Shown here: in pieces, positions 34,457 through 44,017 of the stretch | Layout: each line of letters begins with the position of its first letter | Numbering within the stretch: the stretch's first letter is position 1 | Assembly (NCBI RefSeq): GCF_943912825.1 | Contig: NZ_CALTUX010000002.1 | Span: 20,888 to 84,887 of the forward strand | Direction: 5' to 3' | From: an uncultured Anaerococcus sp. | GTDB taxonomy: Bacteria > Bacillota > Clostridia > Tissierellales > Peptoniphilaceae | DNA length: 64,000 nt | Notes under the pieces: model-generated | Told to the model about the DNA's origin: nothing | The model's database searches: none | The model's input: only the letters and a program-made list of their open reading frames with translations | Program-made: the position numbers and the translations under genes

Positions 34457-36274
34457 ATGTTAAGAGAAGATGTTAGAAATGTAGCAATTATTGCCCACGT
34501 AGACCACGGTAAGACAACCCTAGTAGATGGTCTTTTAAAAACATCAGGTCTATTCAGAGACAACGAAGAAGTAAAAGAAAGAGTAATGGACTCTGATACA
34601 ATCGAAAAAGAACGTGGTATAACAATTCTTGCCAAAAATACAGCAGTATCCTATAAGGATATGAAAATAAATATTATAGATACACCAGGCCATGCCGACT
34701 TTGGTGGAGAGGTAGAAAGGGTTCTAAACATGGCTGAATCAGTAGTACTTGTAGTAGACAGCCACGAAGGACCAATGCCACAAACCAAGTTTGTACTAAA
34801 AAAGGCCATAGAATTAGGCCTTCCTGCCATTATTTGTATAAATAAGGTAGATAGGCCAGATGAGAGAATAGATGAAGTAGAAGATGAGATCCTTGACCTA
34901 TTCATATCCCTAGATGCAGATGAATCCTACCTTGAAAGTCCTTTTGTATATGCATCAGCCAAAAATGGTTGGGCATCACTTGAAAAGGGCGTAGTTAAGG
35001 AAGATATGACTGATCTTCTAGATACAATTATTGAATATACACCAGCCTTTGAAGCAGAAGAAGATACAGGCTTTAAGGTTTTAGTTTCAACAACAGACTA
35101 TAATGAGTACCTAGGAACTATAGCTATAGGCAAGGTTGAATGCGGAATAATTAAGAAAAACGCCCAAGCGGTAATCACAAATTACAACGAGCCAGATAGG
35201 CTTGTAAAGGCCAAGGTAGTAACAATTTATGAATTTGACGGTCTAAGCAGGGTAGAAGTAGAAGAAGCTAAATTTGGTTCAATTGTAGCCCTATCAGGTA
35301 TGGAAGATATAAATGTAGGAGATACAATCGGTACAGAAGAAGACCACGAACCAATTGAATTTACAAAGATATCTGAACCAACCCTATCAATGACCTTCTC
35401 AGTAAATGATTCACCATTTGCAGGTCGTGATGGAAAATATGTAACCTCAAGACACCTTAGAGATAGATTACTTAAGGAAGCAGAAACAGATGTTTCCCTA
35501 AGGGTAGAGTCAACAAACACCACAGAAGCCTTCAAGGTATCAGGTAGGGGCGAGCTTCACCTATCAGTATTAATCGAAAACTTAAGACGTGAAGGCTATG
35601 AATTCCAAGTATCAAAACCTGAAGTAATGTATAAGACTGATGAAAACGGCAAGAAGCTAGAACCAATTGAAATTGCTACAGTAGATGTTGATGAAGTCTA
35701 CACTGGATCAATAATAGATAAGCTTGGCCGTAGGAAGGGTGAGATGATAGACATGCACCCATCATCATCAGGCTACACCAGACTTGTATTTAGAATACCT
35801 GCTAGAGGCCTTATAGGTTACAGGACAGAATTCATGACCGATACCAAGGGAACAGGAATCCTAAATACCGAATTTGAAGGTTATGATAGGTACAAGGGAG
35901 ACCTTGATAAAAGACAACTAGGTTCCCTAATAGCTACAGAAAAGGGTATAGCAACAGCCTATGGTCTAAATGCAGCCCAATCTAGAGGTCAATTATTCAT
36001 AGAACCAGGTGAAGAAATCTACGAAGGCCTCATAGTAGGATCAAATGCCAAGGGCCTTGATATAGACGTAAATGTCTGCAGAAAGAAAAAGATGACCAAC
36101 ACCAGGGCAAGCGGAAACGATGATGCAATCGTCCTTACACCAGCTAAAAAGATGAGTGTAGAAGAAATGATGGAATTTGTAGAAGAAGATGAGCTAATCG
36201 AGGTAACACCTCATAATCTAAGGATTAGAAAGAAAATATTAGACGCAACAAAGAGATACAAATCAAAGAAATAG
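34457..36274 (+). CDS. typA: Ribosome-associated GTPase TypA/BipA
   Basis: 605-residue translational GTPase of the EF-G superfamily that binds the ribosome and helps 50S assembly at low temperature or stress. G1 AHVDHGKTTLVDGLL near residue 13, switch region ERGITILAKN near 55, G3 DTPGHADFGGEVERV near 74, G4 NKVD near 129. The C-terminal TypA-specific region includes GRGELHLSVLIENLRREG and RIPARGLIGYRTEF. The start is ATG 34457 with AGAAGGA 4 bases before it; a TTG further up lies at the -10 and is rejected. A membrane protein, rex and an ABC-F gene follow closely, so this may be a four-gene operon. Confidence 0.97.
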   Translation: MLREDVRNVAIIAHVDHGKTTLVDGLLKTSGLFRDNEEVKERVMDSDTIEKERGITILAKNTAVSYKDMKINIIDTPGHADFGGEVERVLNMAESVVLVVDSHEGPMPQTKFVLKKAIELGLPAIICINKVDRPDERIDEVEDEILDLFISLDADESYLESPFVYASAKNGWASLEKGVVKEDMTDLLDTIIEYTPAFEAEEDTGFKVLVSTTDYNEYLGTIAIGKVECGIIKKNAQAVITNYNEPDRLVKAKVVTIYEFDGLSRVEVEEAKFGSIVALSGMEDINVGDTIGTEEDHEPIEFTKISEPTLSMTFSVNDSPFAGRDGKYVTSRHLRDRLLKEAETDVSLRVESTNTTEAFKVSGRGELHLSVLIENLRREGYEFQVSKPEVMYKTDENGKKLEPIEIATVDVDEVYTGSIIDKLGRRKGEMIDMHPSSSGYTRLVFRIPARGLIGYRTEFMTDTKGTGILNTEFEGYDRYKGDLDKRQLGSLIATEKGIATAYGLNAAQSRGQLFIEPGEEIYEGLIVGSNAKGLDIDVNVCRKKKMTNTRASGNDDAIVLTPAKKMSVEEMMEFVEEDELIEVTPHNLRIRKKILDATKRYKSKK

Positions 36275-36284
36275 GAGGATTTGG

Positions 36285-36884
36285 ATGGTAAATAAGTTTG
36301 AAAGAAGATTAAGCATAGGTCTTGTCTTCTTTGTAATCATCTTATTTCTCCTAACTATCTCTCAAAGGTTTGTGGATGGATGGCTATTTAACCTAGGCTG
36401 GTACCTTTCCTTTATTATCAGCTGGATACTAATGCTAGTCTATGGTTTTTATGTCCTCCTAGATAAAAATGCTAGAGGATATTCAATACTTACAGCCATA
36501 ATCACAAGCCTAGCCTTTGGGCTATTATCAATCCATGGCCTGTCAGCCCTAGCTAGATTTTTTAGGGTCTTGCCAACAAACTTGGCCATAAACAATGAGT
36601 TTTTCATAGCAAACAATCAGCTGATATTTTATTCTTGTCTGATAGTAGTTTATTTTTTTCACATGATAAACGCTATCCTACATAGGCAAAAGGAAACTGA
36701 GCCAAAGAAAGAAATAGAAGAGAAAAGCCTGGAAGAACTCAGACAAACCAGAGATAATAAGCTCGATGCAATAATAGCTGAGATTGATAGTCAGGAGAAT
36801 TCAGATAAGCTCACAGATGAAGATAGACAGATACTAAACTCTCATCTCTTAGATGAGGCTAGCAACAAGGAATCGGAGAATTAG
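36285..36884 (+). CDS. Four-helix membrane protein of unknown function
   Basis: 199 residues, not recognised. Hydrophobic helices are seen at about residues 9-26 (IGLVFFVIILFLLTIS), 35-57, 66-84 and 107-126 (LIFYSCLIVVYFFHMI). A ~70-residue charged cytoplasmic tail rich in Glu and Lys follows (EPKKEIEEKSLEELRQTRDNK), likely helical. GGAGGA precedes ATG 36285, 10 bases after the typA stop; rex starts 2 bases after its own stop. Its place between a ribosome GTPase and a redox regulator gives no clear functional clue. Confidence 0.75.
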   Translation: MVNKFERRLSIGLVFFVIILFLLTISQRFVDGWLFNLGWYLSFIISWILMLVYGFYVLLDKNARGYSILTAIITSLAFGLLSIHGLSALARFFRVLPTNLAINNEFFIANNQLIFYSCLIVVYFFHMINAILHRQKETEPKKEIEEKSLEELRQTRDNKLDAIIAEIDSQENSDKLTDEDRQILNSHLLDEASNKESEN

Positions 36885-36886
36885 TT

Positions 36887-37516
36887 ATGAATAAGCAAAA
36901 CATTTCATTGTCAGTAATCAAAAGACTTCCAAAATATTATAGGTATTTGGAAAGTATCAACGAAAAAGGAATAATCAGAGTATCTTCTAAAGAATTATCC
37001 GAGATAACCGGCCTTACAGCCAGCCAAATCAGACAAGACTTAAACCACTTTGGTTGTTTTGGCCAACAAGGCTATGGCTACAATGTAAAGGAATTAATTG
37101 GAGAATTATCAAAGATAATAGGTGTTGACAAAAAATATAAGATAGTCCTAATAGGCTACGGAAATATAGGTCACGCCCTCTACCAATACAAGTCCTTTAG
37201 AGATCTAGGCTATGATTTTGAAGCAGTCTTTGATAAGGAAGAATTCACACACGAAGAATTAAAAGTCCAAAAAATTGATGACCTAAAAGACTTCCTTAAA
37301 AATAACAAGGTAGACATAGGCATAATAGCAACACCAAAAACAGTAGCCCAAGAAATAGCAGATATCCTTTGCGATGCTGGAATCAAAGGCATTTGGAACT
37401 TCTCACCAGTCGATTTAAAGGTAAAAAACGGAGTGGTAATAGAATCAGTTCACCTAGATGAATCTCTATTCACCCTAACATATTTTATGAATTCACCAGA
37501 GGATTTTATATTTTAG
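36887..37516 (+). CDS. rex: Redox-sensing transcriptional repressor Rex
   Basis: 209-residue NADH/NAD+-sensing repressor. Winged-helix domain in the first 80 residues (SVIKRLPKYYRYLESI, then GLTASQIRQDLNHFGCFGQQGYGYNV), Rossmann site VLIGYGNIGHALYQY near residue 87, and the ATPKTVAQEIADILCDAGIKGIWNFSPV block. The C-terminal swapped helix region is present. Rex normally represses fermentation and hydrogenase genes when NAD+ is high and dissociates on NADH. I did not find a convincing TTGTTAA-type operator in the window. The ABC-F gene starts at the next base after its stop. Confidence 0.97.
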   Translation: MNKQNISLSVIKRLPKYYRYLESINEKGIIRVSSKELSEITGLTASQIRQDLNHFGCFGQQGYGYNVKELIGELSKIIGVDKKYKIVLIGYGNIGHALYQYKSFRDLGYDFEAVFDKEEFTHEELKVQKIDDLKDFLKNNKVDIGIIATPKTVAQEIADILCDAGIKGIWNFSPVDLKVKNGVVIESVHLDESLFTLTYFMNSPEDFIF

Positions 37517-39445
37517 ATGAATGTAATAAGCGTATCAAACTTGGCCAAAGAATATCCTGGTAAGGAAGTATTTTCTGGCCTAAGTTTTAATTTAGAAAAG
37601 GGGGACAAGGCAGGACTAGTTGGAATCAACGGGGCTGGCAAGTCTACCCTTTTTAATATATTAACAGGAAAATTAAGAGCAGATGAGGGAAAAATTTTCA
37701 TCCCCCAAGAAGTAAAAGTAGGCTATCTGGAGCAAATTTTAAGCATCGATAGCCACATGACAATTTATGAATATTGCCTAGCCATCTTTGATGATATGAT
37801 AAGGCTTGAAGAAGACATAAGAGACCTTGAAAAAAAGATGAGCCAGGAAAAGAATGAAGAAAAATTAGCAGAAATAATGGAAGACTACACCAGAAAGTCT
37901 GACCTCTTCCACCAAAAAAACGGCTACGCCATCAAGAGTGAGCTAGAAGGAACCCTCACAGCCATGGGCTTTGATAGGGAGGACTTTGATAAGGAAATAG
38001 CAGTATTATCAGGTGGCCAAAAGGCCAGGGTAGAACTAGCAGGTCTTTTATTAGAAAAGCCAGACCTCCTTCTTTTAGATGAGCCAACCAACCACCTAGA
38101 TATAAAGGCAATCAACTTCCTAGAAACCTTCATCAAAAACTACCAGGGTACAGTCATAATAATATCCCACGATAGGTATTTTTTAGACGCCACAGTAAAT
38201 AGGATGATGGTCCTAGAATATGGAAGGCTTACTTCCTATAATGGCAACTACACGACCTTCATGACCCAGAGGAAAAAAGACAGGGACGTCTACCTCCACC
38301 AATATAAGAGCCAGCAAAAAGAAATCGAACGCCAAGAAGAAATCATTGACAGGCTCAAAAACCTAGGAGGATCCAAGAGAAAAAGAGGCATATCCCAATC
38401 AAGGTCTAGGCAAAAACTTCTAGACAAGATGGAAAAAATGGAAAAGCCAATAGAATTACAAGACACTATGAGTCTTAAATTTAGCCCGAGAATCCAATCA
38501 GGTATGGATGTCCTAAAGGTAGAAAAACTAGCTAAATCCTTTGATTATAGGGAGATTTTCAAAAATATTTCCTTTGATATCTACAGAAATGAAAGGGCGG
38601 CCATAATCGGAGATAATGGGGTAGGCAAGACCACCCTCTTTAAAATAATCCTTAAGGAAGAGATGCCAGATCAAGGCACAGTCAAGCTTGGCCAATCTGT
38701 AAACATAGGCTACTTCGACCAAGAGCAAAAATCTCTAAACTTAGAAAACACCATCTTTGATGAGATAAGAGAGGCTTACCCAAGGCTTACAAACTTTGAA
38801 ATAAGGTCCTACCTTGCCAAATTTATGTTCTACGATGAAGACGTCTTTAGGGAAATTGGCGAACTATCCGGTGGGGAAAGGGCTAGGATATCCCTCCTTA
38901 AGCTAATGATATCAGATTGTAACTTCATCCTCATGGATGAGCCAACCAACCACCTAGACATTGACTCAAAGGAAATCCTAGAAGATGCCATCCTAGATTT
39001 CGAGGGAACTCTTTTGATAATTTCTCACGACAGGTATTTCCTAAATAAAATCGCAAGCAAAATCCTAGATATGCAAAATGACCAGATAGACCTCTACCTA
39101 GGCAACTACGATTATTATAGGGAAAAGCTCAGAGAAGCAAGCCTGACAGATGAAGAAAGACAAGTAGTAAGCAAGACCCAAATCAAAAAGGAAAGAAAAA
39201 AGGAAAAGCTAAAGAAAAGCGAAATCAAGGCCAAAAAGAACAAGATTAGAGACATAGAAAAGGAAATGAAGGAAACTGACCTCCTTATCAAAGACCTCAC
39301 AAAAGAAAGCCTGGCTGAGGGTTTTTATAACGACCAAGACAGAGTCGCCCAAGTCTTTAAAGAAATCAAGGACCTTGAGGAAAAAAGAGATGACCTTGAT
39401 GAAGTTTGGCTAGACCTTAATTTAGAATTAGAAGAAGATGATTAG
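37517..39445 (+). CDS. ABC-F family ATPase
   Basis: 642-residue soluble protein with two ABC domains and no membrane part. First Walker A GINGAGKSTLFN near residue 37 and signature LSGGQKARVELAGLLL near 155, with LLLLDEPTNHLD. The linker (interdomain helices) spans ~230-330. Second Walker A GDNGVGKTTLFK near 360, then LSGGERARISLLKLM and LMDEPTNHLD. A ~70-residue Lys/Glu-rich coiled-coil C-terminus resembles Uup/YdiF/YfmR-type housekeeping proteins rather than short antibiotic-resistance ABC-Fs. ABC-F proteins act at the ribosomal E site to relieve stalling. It begins directly after the rex stop. Confidence 0.93.
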   Translation: MNVISVSNLAKEYPGKEVFSGLSFNLEKGDKAGLVGINGAGKSTLFNILTGKLRADEGKIFIPQEVKVGYLEQILSIDSHMTIYEYCLAIFDDMIRLEEDIRDLEKKMSQEKNEEKLAEIMEDYTRKSDLFHQKNGYAIKSELEGTLTAMGFDREDFDKEIAVLSGGQKARVELAGLLLEKPDLLLLDEPTNHLDIKAINFLETFIKNYQGTVIIISHDRYFLDATVNRMMVLEYGRLTSYNGNYTTFMTQRKKDRDVYLHQYKSQQKEIERQEEIIDRLKNLGGSKRKRGISQSRSRQKLLDKMEKMEKPIELQDTMSLKFSPRIQSGMDVLKVEKLAKSFDYREIFKNISFDIYRNERAAIIGDNGVGKTTLFKIILKEEMPDQGTVKLGQSVNIGYFDQEQKSLNLENTIFDEIREAYPRLTNFEIRSYLAKFMFYDEDVFREIGELSGGERARISLLKLMISDCNFILMDEPTNHLDIDSKEILEDAILDFEGTLLIISHDRYFLNKIASKILDMQNDQIDLYLGNYDYYREKLREASLTDEERQVVSKTQIKKERKKEKLKKSEIKAKKNKIRDIEKEMKETDLLIKDLTKESLAEGFYNDQDRVAQVFKEIKDLEEKRDDLDEVWLDLNLELEEDD

Positions 39446-39458
39446 AAGGGAAAAAACA

Positions 39459-39474
39459 AGGGTATTTATACCCT
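39459..39474 (+). other. Small hairpin before the amaP ribosome site
   Basis: AGGGTA-TTTA-TACCCT abuts the ribosome site AAGGAG of amaP. No U-run, so it could modulate translation or processing, but not termination. Confidence 0.3.
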
Positions 39475-39486
39475 AAGGAGAAAATT

Positions 39487-40056
39487 ATGGGAAAATTAAT
39501 GAAATTTCTCTATTCTTTGATGTTAATAGTTTTAATCCTCTTAGGAGCCTTGTTTTTGGCCTTGGGAATTGATATTAATAATTTTGCCAATACTCTTATG
39601 GAAGTTGAATTACTTAGAGATTTAATATCAAATGAAGTCTTTGTTAAAGGGTTTTTCATAAGTATCGGTGTACTTTTAATAATCTTTTCAATCATAATCC
39701 TAGTTACCCTTAAGAAAAATTCCAACAAGGGCTTTGATGTATTGATAGAAGATGAAAAAGGAAGCGTGCTTATAGCCCAAAGATCTTTAGAATCATCTAT
39801 AAAATCATCAGTTAATAAGTTTTTAGGCCTTGAAACCATAAAGGCAAGGGCGAAAATTATTGACAATAACAAGCTTGAGGCAAAAATATTAGTAGATGAC
39901 TATTCAGATCAAGCAATCGACAAGCTTGCCGAAAGAGTAAGAGAAGAAATAAAAACAAGCTTAACCAATCTTACAGGACTTGATGAAATAAAAATCGACC
40001 TAAAGATTGAAAAGAAAGAAAAGCAAAAAGAGAAGAGAGAAAATGCAAGATATTAA
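39487..40056 (+). CDS. amaP: Alkaline-shock membrane anchor protein (AmaP)
   Basis: 189 residues. Two N-terminal membrane helices (LYSLMLIVLILLGALFLALGI and FISIGVLLIIFSIIILVTL) are followed by a cytoplasmic Asp23-interacting domain with ARAKIIDNNKLEAKILVDDY and a Lys-rich tail. In Staphylococcus aureus AmaP tethers Asp23 to the membrane. The gene is followed by a DUF2273 membrane gene (overlapping 14 bases) and an asp23 gene, the standard operon order. This marks an envelope-stress module. AAGGAG precedes the start. Confidence 0.92.
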   Translation: MGKLMKFLYSLMLIVLILLGALFLALGIDINNFANTLMEVELLRDLISNEVFVKGFFISIGVLLIIFSIIILVTLKKNSNKGFDVLIEDEKGSVLIAQRSLESSIKSSVNKFLGLETIKARAKIIDNNKLEAKILVDDYSDQAIDKLAERVREEIKTSLTNLTGLDEIKIDLKIEKKEKQKEKRENARY

Positions 40057-40327
40057 CAAGGACACAAATCATACTATATATGATGTAGAGATGAGAAAGC
40101 TTGATAATAGGGAAAATAATAAAAAATTTCTTCTTGCTTTCTATCAATTAAACAAAGGAAAAATAATCTCCACAATTCTCAGCCTCATCACCCTTATCTG
40201 CCTATTTAACTTTGGGTTTTTCAAGACCTTGGGTATCTGGGTAGTGATGGTAATAGGCTATTTTGTAGGAGCTTATTTTGACAAAGATGTAAGAGTGCTT
40301 CAAATAATTAGGAAAATTATAAATTAA
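40043..40327 (+). CDS. DUF2273 family small membrane protein
   Basis: 94 residues from ATG 40043, which has AGAGAAGAGAG upstream. The frame also opens earlier, inside amaP, without a ribosome site. Two adjacent membrane helices (IISTILSLITLICLFNFGFF and LGIWVVMVIGYFVGAYF) end in a short basic tail, as in DUF2273 proteins that sit between amaP and asp23 in Firmicutes. It probably helps place the Asp23 complex at the membrane; no enzymatic motif is present. Confidence 0.88.
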   Translation: MQDINKDTNHTIYDVEMRKLDNRENNKKFLLAFYQLNKGKIISTILSLITLICLFNFGFFKTLGIWVVMVIGYFVGAYFDKDVRVLQIIRKIIN

Positions 40328-40336
40328 GGAGAAGAC

Positions 40337-40792
40337 ATGACAGATAATCTAAATAAGGAAATTAAAAAAGATTTAAACGAAGGCAGAGAATTGGAATATG
40401 AAGAAAGCAAACTTATTATTGAAGATAAGGTAGTTGCAAAAATTGCAAGAATTGCCATCAATCAAGTAGATGGCATCCTTGAAATGAAGGGCAATATAGC
40501 TGATTCAATCGGTTCATTTTTTGGATCTAGCGAAAGAAGAACAGCAGGTGTTAATGTAGAAGTTGGAGAAAGAGAAGCAAAGATTAACCTTGATGTAATA
40601 ATCGAATATGGTAAAAACGCAAGGGAAATCTTTAACAACATTCAAAGAGTAGTAAGCGCCAATGTTAGAGAGATGACTGGCCTTGAAGTTGTGACAATAA
40701 ATGTAGATGTTGTGGATGTTCTAACCAGAAAAGAATACCAAGAAAAACAACAAGCAAACTCTGAAGCAGATAAAAAACAAAACAATTACTAA
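40337..40792 (+). CDS. asp23: Asp23/Gls24 family envelope stress protein
   Basis: 151 residues. The core contains IEDKVVAKIARIAINQVDGIL, GVNVEVGEREAKINLDVIIEYG and REMTGLEVVTINVDVVDV, the conserved Asp23/Gls24 segments. It is a cytoplasmic protein that polymerises under the membrane through AmaP and responds to cell-wall or alkaline stress. Third gene of the amaP operon, 9 bases after the DUF2273 gene. A short hairpin without U-run follows, so partial read-through into the AI-2E transporter gene is possible. Confidence 0.94.
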   Translation: MTDNLNKEIKKDLNEGRELEYEESKLIIEDKVVAKIARIAINQVDGILEMKGNIADSIGSFFGSSERRTAGVNVEVGEREAKINLDVIIEYGKNAREIFNNIQRVVSANVREMTGLEVVTINVDVVDVLTRKEYQEKQQANSEADKKQNNY

Positions 40793-40796
40793 AGAT

Positions 40797-40817
40797 AAGG
40801 CCTGCGAAGCGGGCCTT
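40797..40817 (+). other. Hairpin after asp23 without U-run
   Basis: AAGGCCTGC-GAA-GCGGGCCTT, 9-bp stem with one G-T pair and a GAA loop. The following ATAAATTT is a poor termination tract. Confidence 0.55.
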
Positions 40818-40836
40818 ATAAATTTAAAGAGGGAAT

Positions 40837-42060
40837 ATGAGAGATTTACTCGATAGTAAAACAAGACGCTATATATTTGTAGGCTTTTGTTTAATAGCCA
40901 TATATTTTGGATTTTTTTATATAGATAAGATTGGAGAATTTTTATCAAGGGCCTACCAGGTCTTTAGACCTCTGGTTTATGGACTTGTCATAGCCTTTAT
41001 CATAAATTTACCTATCAATTTCTTCCATAATGATATATTTTCAAGATTTGATGTTTTTAAGAAAAATAAGAAACTAAGCTTAACCCTTTCTTTGGCAATT
41101 TCCTGGATAATATTTTTTGCAATGGTGACAATAGTCCTAACTGTTTTAATTCCAGAGCTTTCCAGGGCAATTACTAAGCTTAGCGAAAATATTCCGGTGT
41201 TTTTCGAGTCATTGGTAGATTTTTTGGACAATTATAAGTTCTTAGAAAGGGCCAGTCATCTCTTAGAAGATAAGGTCCAAAGCCTAGATTTAGATGGGAT
41301 AAGCAGGACTGTGACAAGTTTCTTGCAAGGATTTTTAAATTCTGAGTCTAGTATATTAAATAAGACTGGTTCGATTATAAGCACGGTATCTCAAGGGATC
41401 TTAGCCCTGGGTATAGGTTTTATTTTTTCAATATATGTTAGCCTAAATAAAAATGGTCTTGCCGATGGGATAACAGGCTTTATCTTTGCCCACCTTCCAA
41501 TAGAAGTGGCCAAAAATATAATCTATGTTTCAAAACTATCCTATGCATCATTTTCTAGGTTTCTTGAAACTAAAATTTTATCATGCATAGCCCTGGGAGT
41601 GGCTTGCTTTATAGGTATGCTCATCCTAAGGTTGCCATCAGCTGGTATGATATCGATCCTTATGGGAGCTTTTGACATTATTCCATACATTGGAGCATTT
41701 TCAGCAACAGCCATCGGTATGATTTTGATATTTATCTATTCGCCAGCCAAGGCCTTGATATTTTTGATCTTCATCCTAATCCTCCAACAAGTCCAACAAC
41801 AGATATTTTATCCGCTTGTCATAGGCAAGCACCAAGGCCTACCAGCTATTTGGATTTTTGTATCGGTAGTAATAGGTGGGGGACTCTTTGGAGTCTTTGG
41901 TATGGTAGCCTTCATACCACTAGCAACTGTAGTCTACACCCTAGTTACAGACAATACCAAAAAGAAGCTTAAAAACAAAAATATTAGCGAAGAAGAAATA
42001 GAAGATTTGAGGAATAAAACCTACGAAGAAATAAGAGAAGAAAATTTAAAAGATATGTAA
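40837..42060 (+). CDS. AI-2E family transporter (first copy)
   Basis: 407-residue membrane protein with about eight helices. It has the family's conserved C-terminal half: GAFDIIPYIGAFSATAIGMIL, LQQVQQQIFYPLVIG and GLPAIWIFVSVVIGGGLFGVFGMVAFIPL. Homologues include TqsA and sodium/proton antiporters, so the substrate is uncertain. A charged cytoplasmic tail ends the protein. It is related to the gene at 42800-44017; the two copies flank the divergently oriented thiamine pyrophosphokinase gene. It ends at a bidirectional terminator. Confidence 0.9.
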   Translation: MRDLLDSKTRRYIFVGFCLIAIYFGFFYIDKIGEFLSRAYQVFRPLVYGLVIAFIINLPINFFHNDIFSRFDVFKKNKKLSLTLSLAISWIIFFAMVTIVLTVLIPELSRAITKLSENIPVFFESLVDFLDNYKFLERASHLLEDKVQSLDLDGISRTVTSFLQGFLNSESSILNKTGSIISTVSQGILALGIGFIFSIYVSLNKNGLADGITGFIFAHLPIEVAKNIIYVSKLSYASFSRFLETKILSCIALGVACFIGMLILRLPSAGMISILMGAFDIIPYIGAFSATAIGMILIFIYSPAKALIFLIFILILQQVQQQIFYPLVIGKHQGLPAIWIFVSVVIGGGLFGVFGMVAFIPLATVVYTLVTDNTKKKLKNKNISEEEIEDLRNKTYEEIREENLKDM

Positions 42061-42062
42061 GC

Positions 42063-42094
42063 AAAAAGCTAGCGGAATATACTGCTAGCTTTTT
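42063..42094. terminator. Bidirectional terminator between AI-2E transporter and thiN
   Basis: AAAAAGCTAGC/GCTAGCTTTTT with a 10-base loop, overlapping the thiN stop region. Confidence 0.87.
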
Positions 42095-42707
42095 ATATAG
42101 AAAAATCTTCAAAAATTATGAGCAAATAGCCTGCATCCAAGCTAATTTTAAAATCAGACCCCTTGGTCTGGTTGGAAACTCCTAGGCTATCATCAAGACT
42201 CATTTTATAGGAATCAAGCTCATAGGCAAGTCCATCTATTGAAAGGATAGCTTCCCCCTCTAAGGCAAAAATTGATACATAAAAGTCATAGCCCTTAAAT
42301 TTATAAGAAAAATCAGAATCTATGACAAAAATTTCCTTGCCCCTTGCCTTTAGAGAAATATTTACACCCTTTTTCTTGTAATGGAGGAGGGTTTTGATAT
42401 TTGAAATCGTATGAGATTCTCGTCCACCTAGGCCACCGTAAATTATTATATCCCTATAGCCCTTTTCCATGGCAAGCCTTATGGCTGCGACTGTGTCTGT
42501 GAAGTCCTTAATAGGATTTAAGGCTATGATATTTTTAAAATCAGGCCTATCTGTCGAGTCGAAATCTCCAATTGCATAGTCAATTCTAATATTTTCCTTT
42601 TCTGCAAAACGAAAGCCTTTATCAGCTGTAATCACCAAATCATTTTCACAAATTTCATCGAAAAAGCCGTCAAAATCTCCGCCAGCTATTATAAAACACC
42701 TTTTCAT
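42093..42707 (-). CDS. thiN: Thiamine diphosphokinase
   Basis: 204-residue enzyme transferring pyrophosphate from ATP to thiamine to give thiamine diphosphate. Motifs: ITADKGFRFAEKENI near residue 27, AIGDFDSTDRPDF near 45 (metal-binding Asp), LNPIKDFTDTVAAIRLAM near 62, IIYGGLGGRESHTISNI near 88 (GGxGGRxDH with Ser for Asp). The C-terminal beta domain contains ISNQTKG-like SLGVSNQTKGSDFKI, the thiamine-binding strand. Length matches the ThiN type. It is a single gene on the minus strand between two AI-2E transporters. Confidence 0.94.
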   Translation of the reverse strand: MKRCFIIAGGDFDGFFDEICENDLVITADKGFRFAEKENIRIDYAIGDFDSTDRPDFKNIIALNPIKDFTDTVAAIRLAMEKGYRDIIIYGGLGGRESHTISNIKTLLHYKKKGVNISLKARGKEIFVIDSDFSYKFKGYDFYVSIFALEGEAILSIDGLAYELDSYKMSLDDSLGVSNQTKGSDFKISLDAGYLLIIFEDFSI

Positions 42708-42799
42708 AATTACTCCTTTATTTTATTATAACATTTTCTTAACTATTATTACAATTAATGGTAAAATGTATATGAATTATGAAAAAGAAGGAATTAAGC

Positions 42800-44017
42800 A
42801 TGAAAGAATTAGATAGACAAACTAAAAATCTACTTAAGGTAGTAGTTATAGGAATTTTATTGTATTTTGGATTATTTTATATAGGTCAAGTCTCTAAGGC
42901 TCTTTCTACCCTCTATGCGGTCGTATCACCCTTTATTGTGGGTGGGGCCTTGGCCTTTATGATGAGTATTCCGACCAATTTTTTTGAGAGGAAGCTACAT
43001 TCCCTTGATAAAAATTCTAAGCATGAAAAACTTATTTCAATTTCATCAATCCTCATATCATGGGCCTTGCTGATTGCCTTTCTAGTAATACTTATAAATA
43101 TCTTGATCCCATCTATGGTTAAGATTGTTTATACATTTTCTATAAGGTGGCCAGATTTTGTAAATTCAACCTATCATTTTCTAAAAAACCATGAATTAAC
43201 TGAGCCTTATGCCAATAAATTCATGAATGCCTTTAGCGGTGTGGGTTGGTACAATGTTAGAAATGCTATCTTTTCATTTATAGATGGCAACGATGTTGAC
43301 CTTTTCTCAAAGGCAACAGGACTTTTAAACTCTGTATCTAGTGGGGTTATTGGGATTTTTACAATGATTGTTTTCTCGATCTTTGTATTAGTTTATAAGA
43401 AGATGCTTAAGAGAAATGGCACAAGACTTATCTATGCTTTGCTTAGCGAGGAGAGGGCTGATTATATCAACAAGGTCTTATCACTTTCCTATAACACCTT
43501 CAAGGATTATGTATTTTCAAGGATGATATCAGTACTTTGCCTATCTGTTCTCACCTTTATAGGTATGAAGATATTTAAGATACCAAATGCTCCAATTATT
43601 TCGATAGTGGTAGGTCTTTCAGACCTTATCCCAATTTTTGGTCCAATCTTTGGTACTGGATTCTCAGCAATCTTGATTTTTGTTGAATCACCCTTTAAGG
43701 CCCTCATATTTTTAGCCTACAATGTTATAATTCAACAAATTCAAGAGAACCTAATCTTCCCATATATAGCAGGTGATGCAATTGGCCTTCCTGCTGTTTG
43801 GGTAATGGCATCTGTAACTATAGGTGGATCCTTGTTTGGAATTTGGGGTATGCTAATATCAATACCAGTTGTATCGGTATTTTACACCCTTTATCTAGAA
43901 AAGATTAATAACAAGCTTAAGGAAAAAAACTTTGACGATGCTAAGATAAAAGAGAAGGAAGATAAGAACTATACTATAGAGGAGATTGATATCGGAGATG
44001 AAACTAAAAGAGAGTAA
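42800..44017 (+). CDS. AI-2E family transporter (second copy)
   Basis: 405 residues from ATG 42800, which has AGAAGGA 7 bases before it; the ATG at 42779 has no ribosome site. Same family as the 40837 gene: GLSDLIPIFGPIFGTGFSAILIFVES, IQQIQENLIFPYIAGDAIGLPAVWVMASVTIGG and a Lys/Asp-rich tail. Divergence from the first copy is considerable, so this is not a recent duplication. The next gene starts inside its last codons. Confidence 0.9.
   Translation: MKELDRQTKNLLKVVVIGILLYFGLFYIGQVSKALSTLYAVVSPFIVGGALAFMMSIPTNFFERKLHSLDKNSKHEKLISISSILISWALLIAFLVILINILIPSMVKIVYTFSIRWPDFVNSTYHFLKNHELTEPYANKFMNAFSGVGWYNVRNAIFSFIDGNDVDLFSKATGLLNSVSSGVIGIFTMIVFSIFVLVYKKMLKRNGTRLIYALLSEERADYINKVLSLSYNTFKDYVFSRMISVLCLSVLTFIGMKIFKIPNAPIISIVVGLSDLIPIFGPIFGTGFSAILIFVESPFKALIFLAYNVIIQQIQENLIFPYIAGDAIGLPAVWVMASVTIGGSLFGIWGMLISIPVVSVFYTLYLEKINNKLKEKNFDDAKIKEKEDKNYTIEEIDIGDETKRE

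Noticed and set aside
34192..34635. 147-codon open frame on the minus strand
   Set aside because: It spans the 3' end of the anti-sigma-like gene, its terminator, the typA promoter and typA's G1 motif, all of which are better supported.
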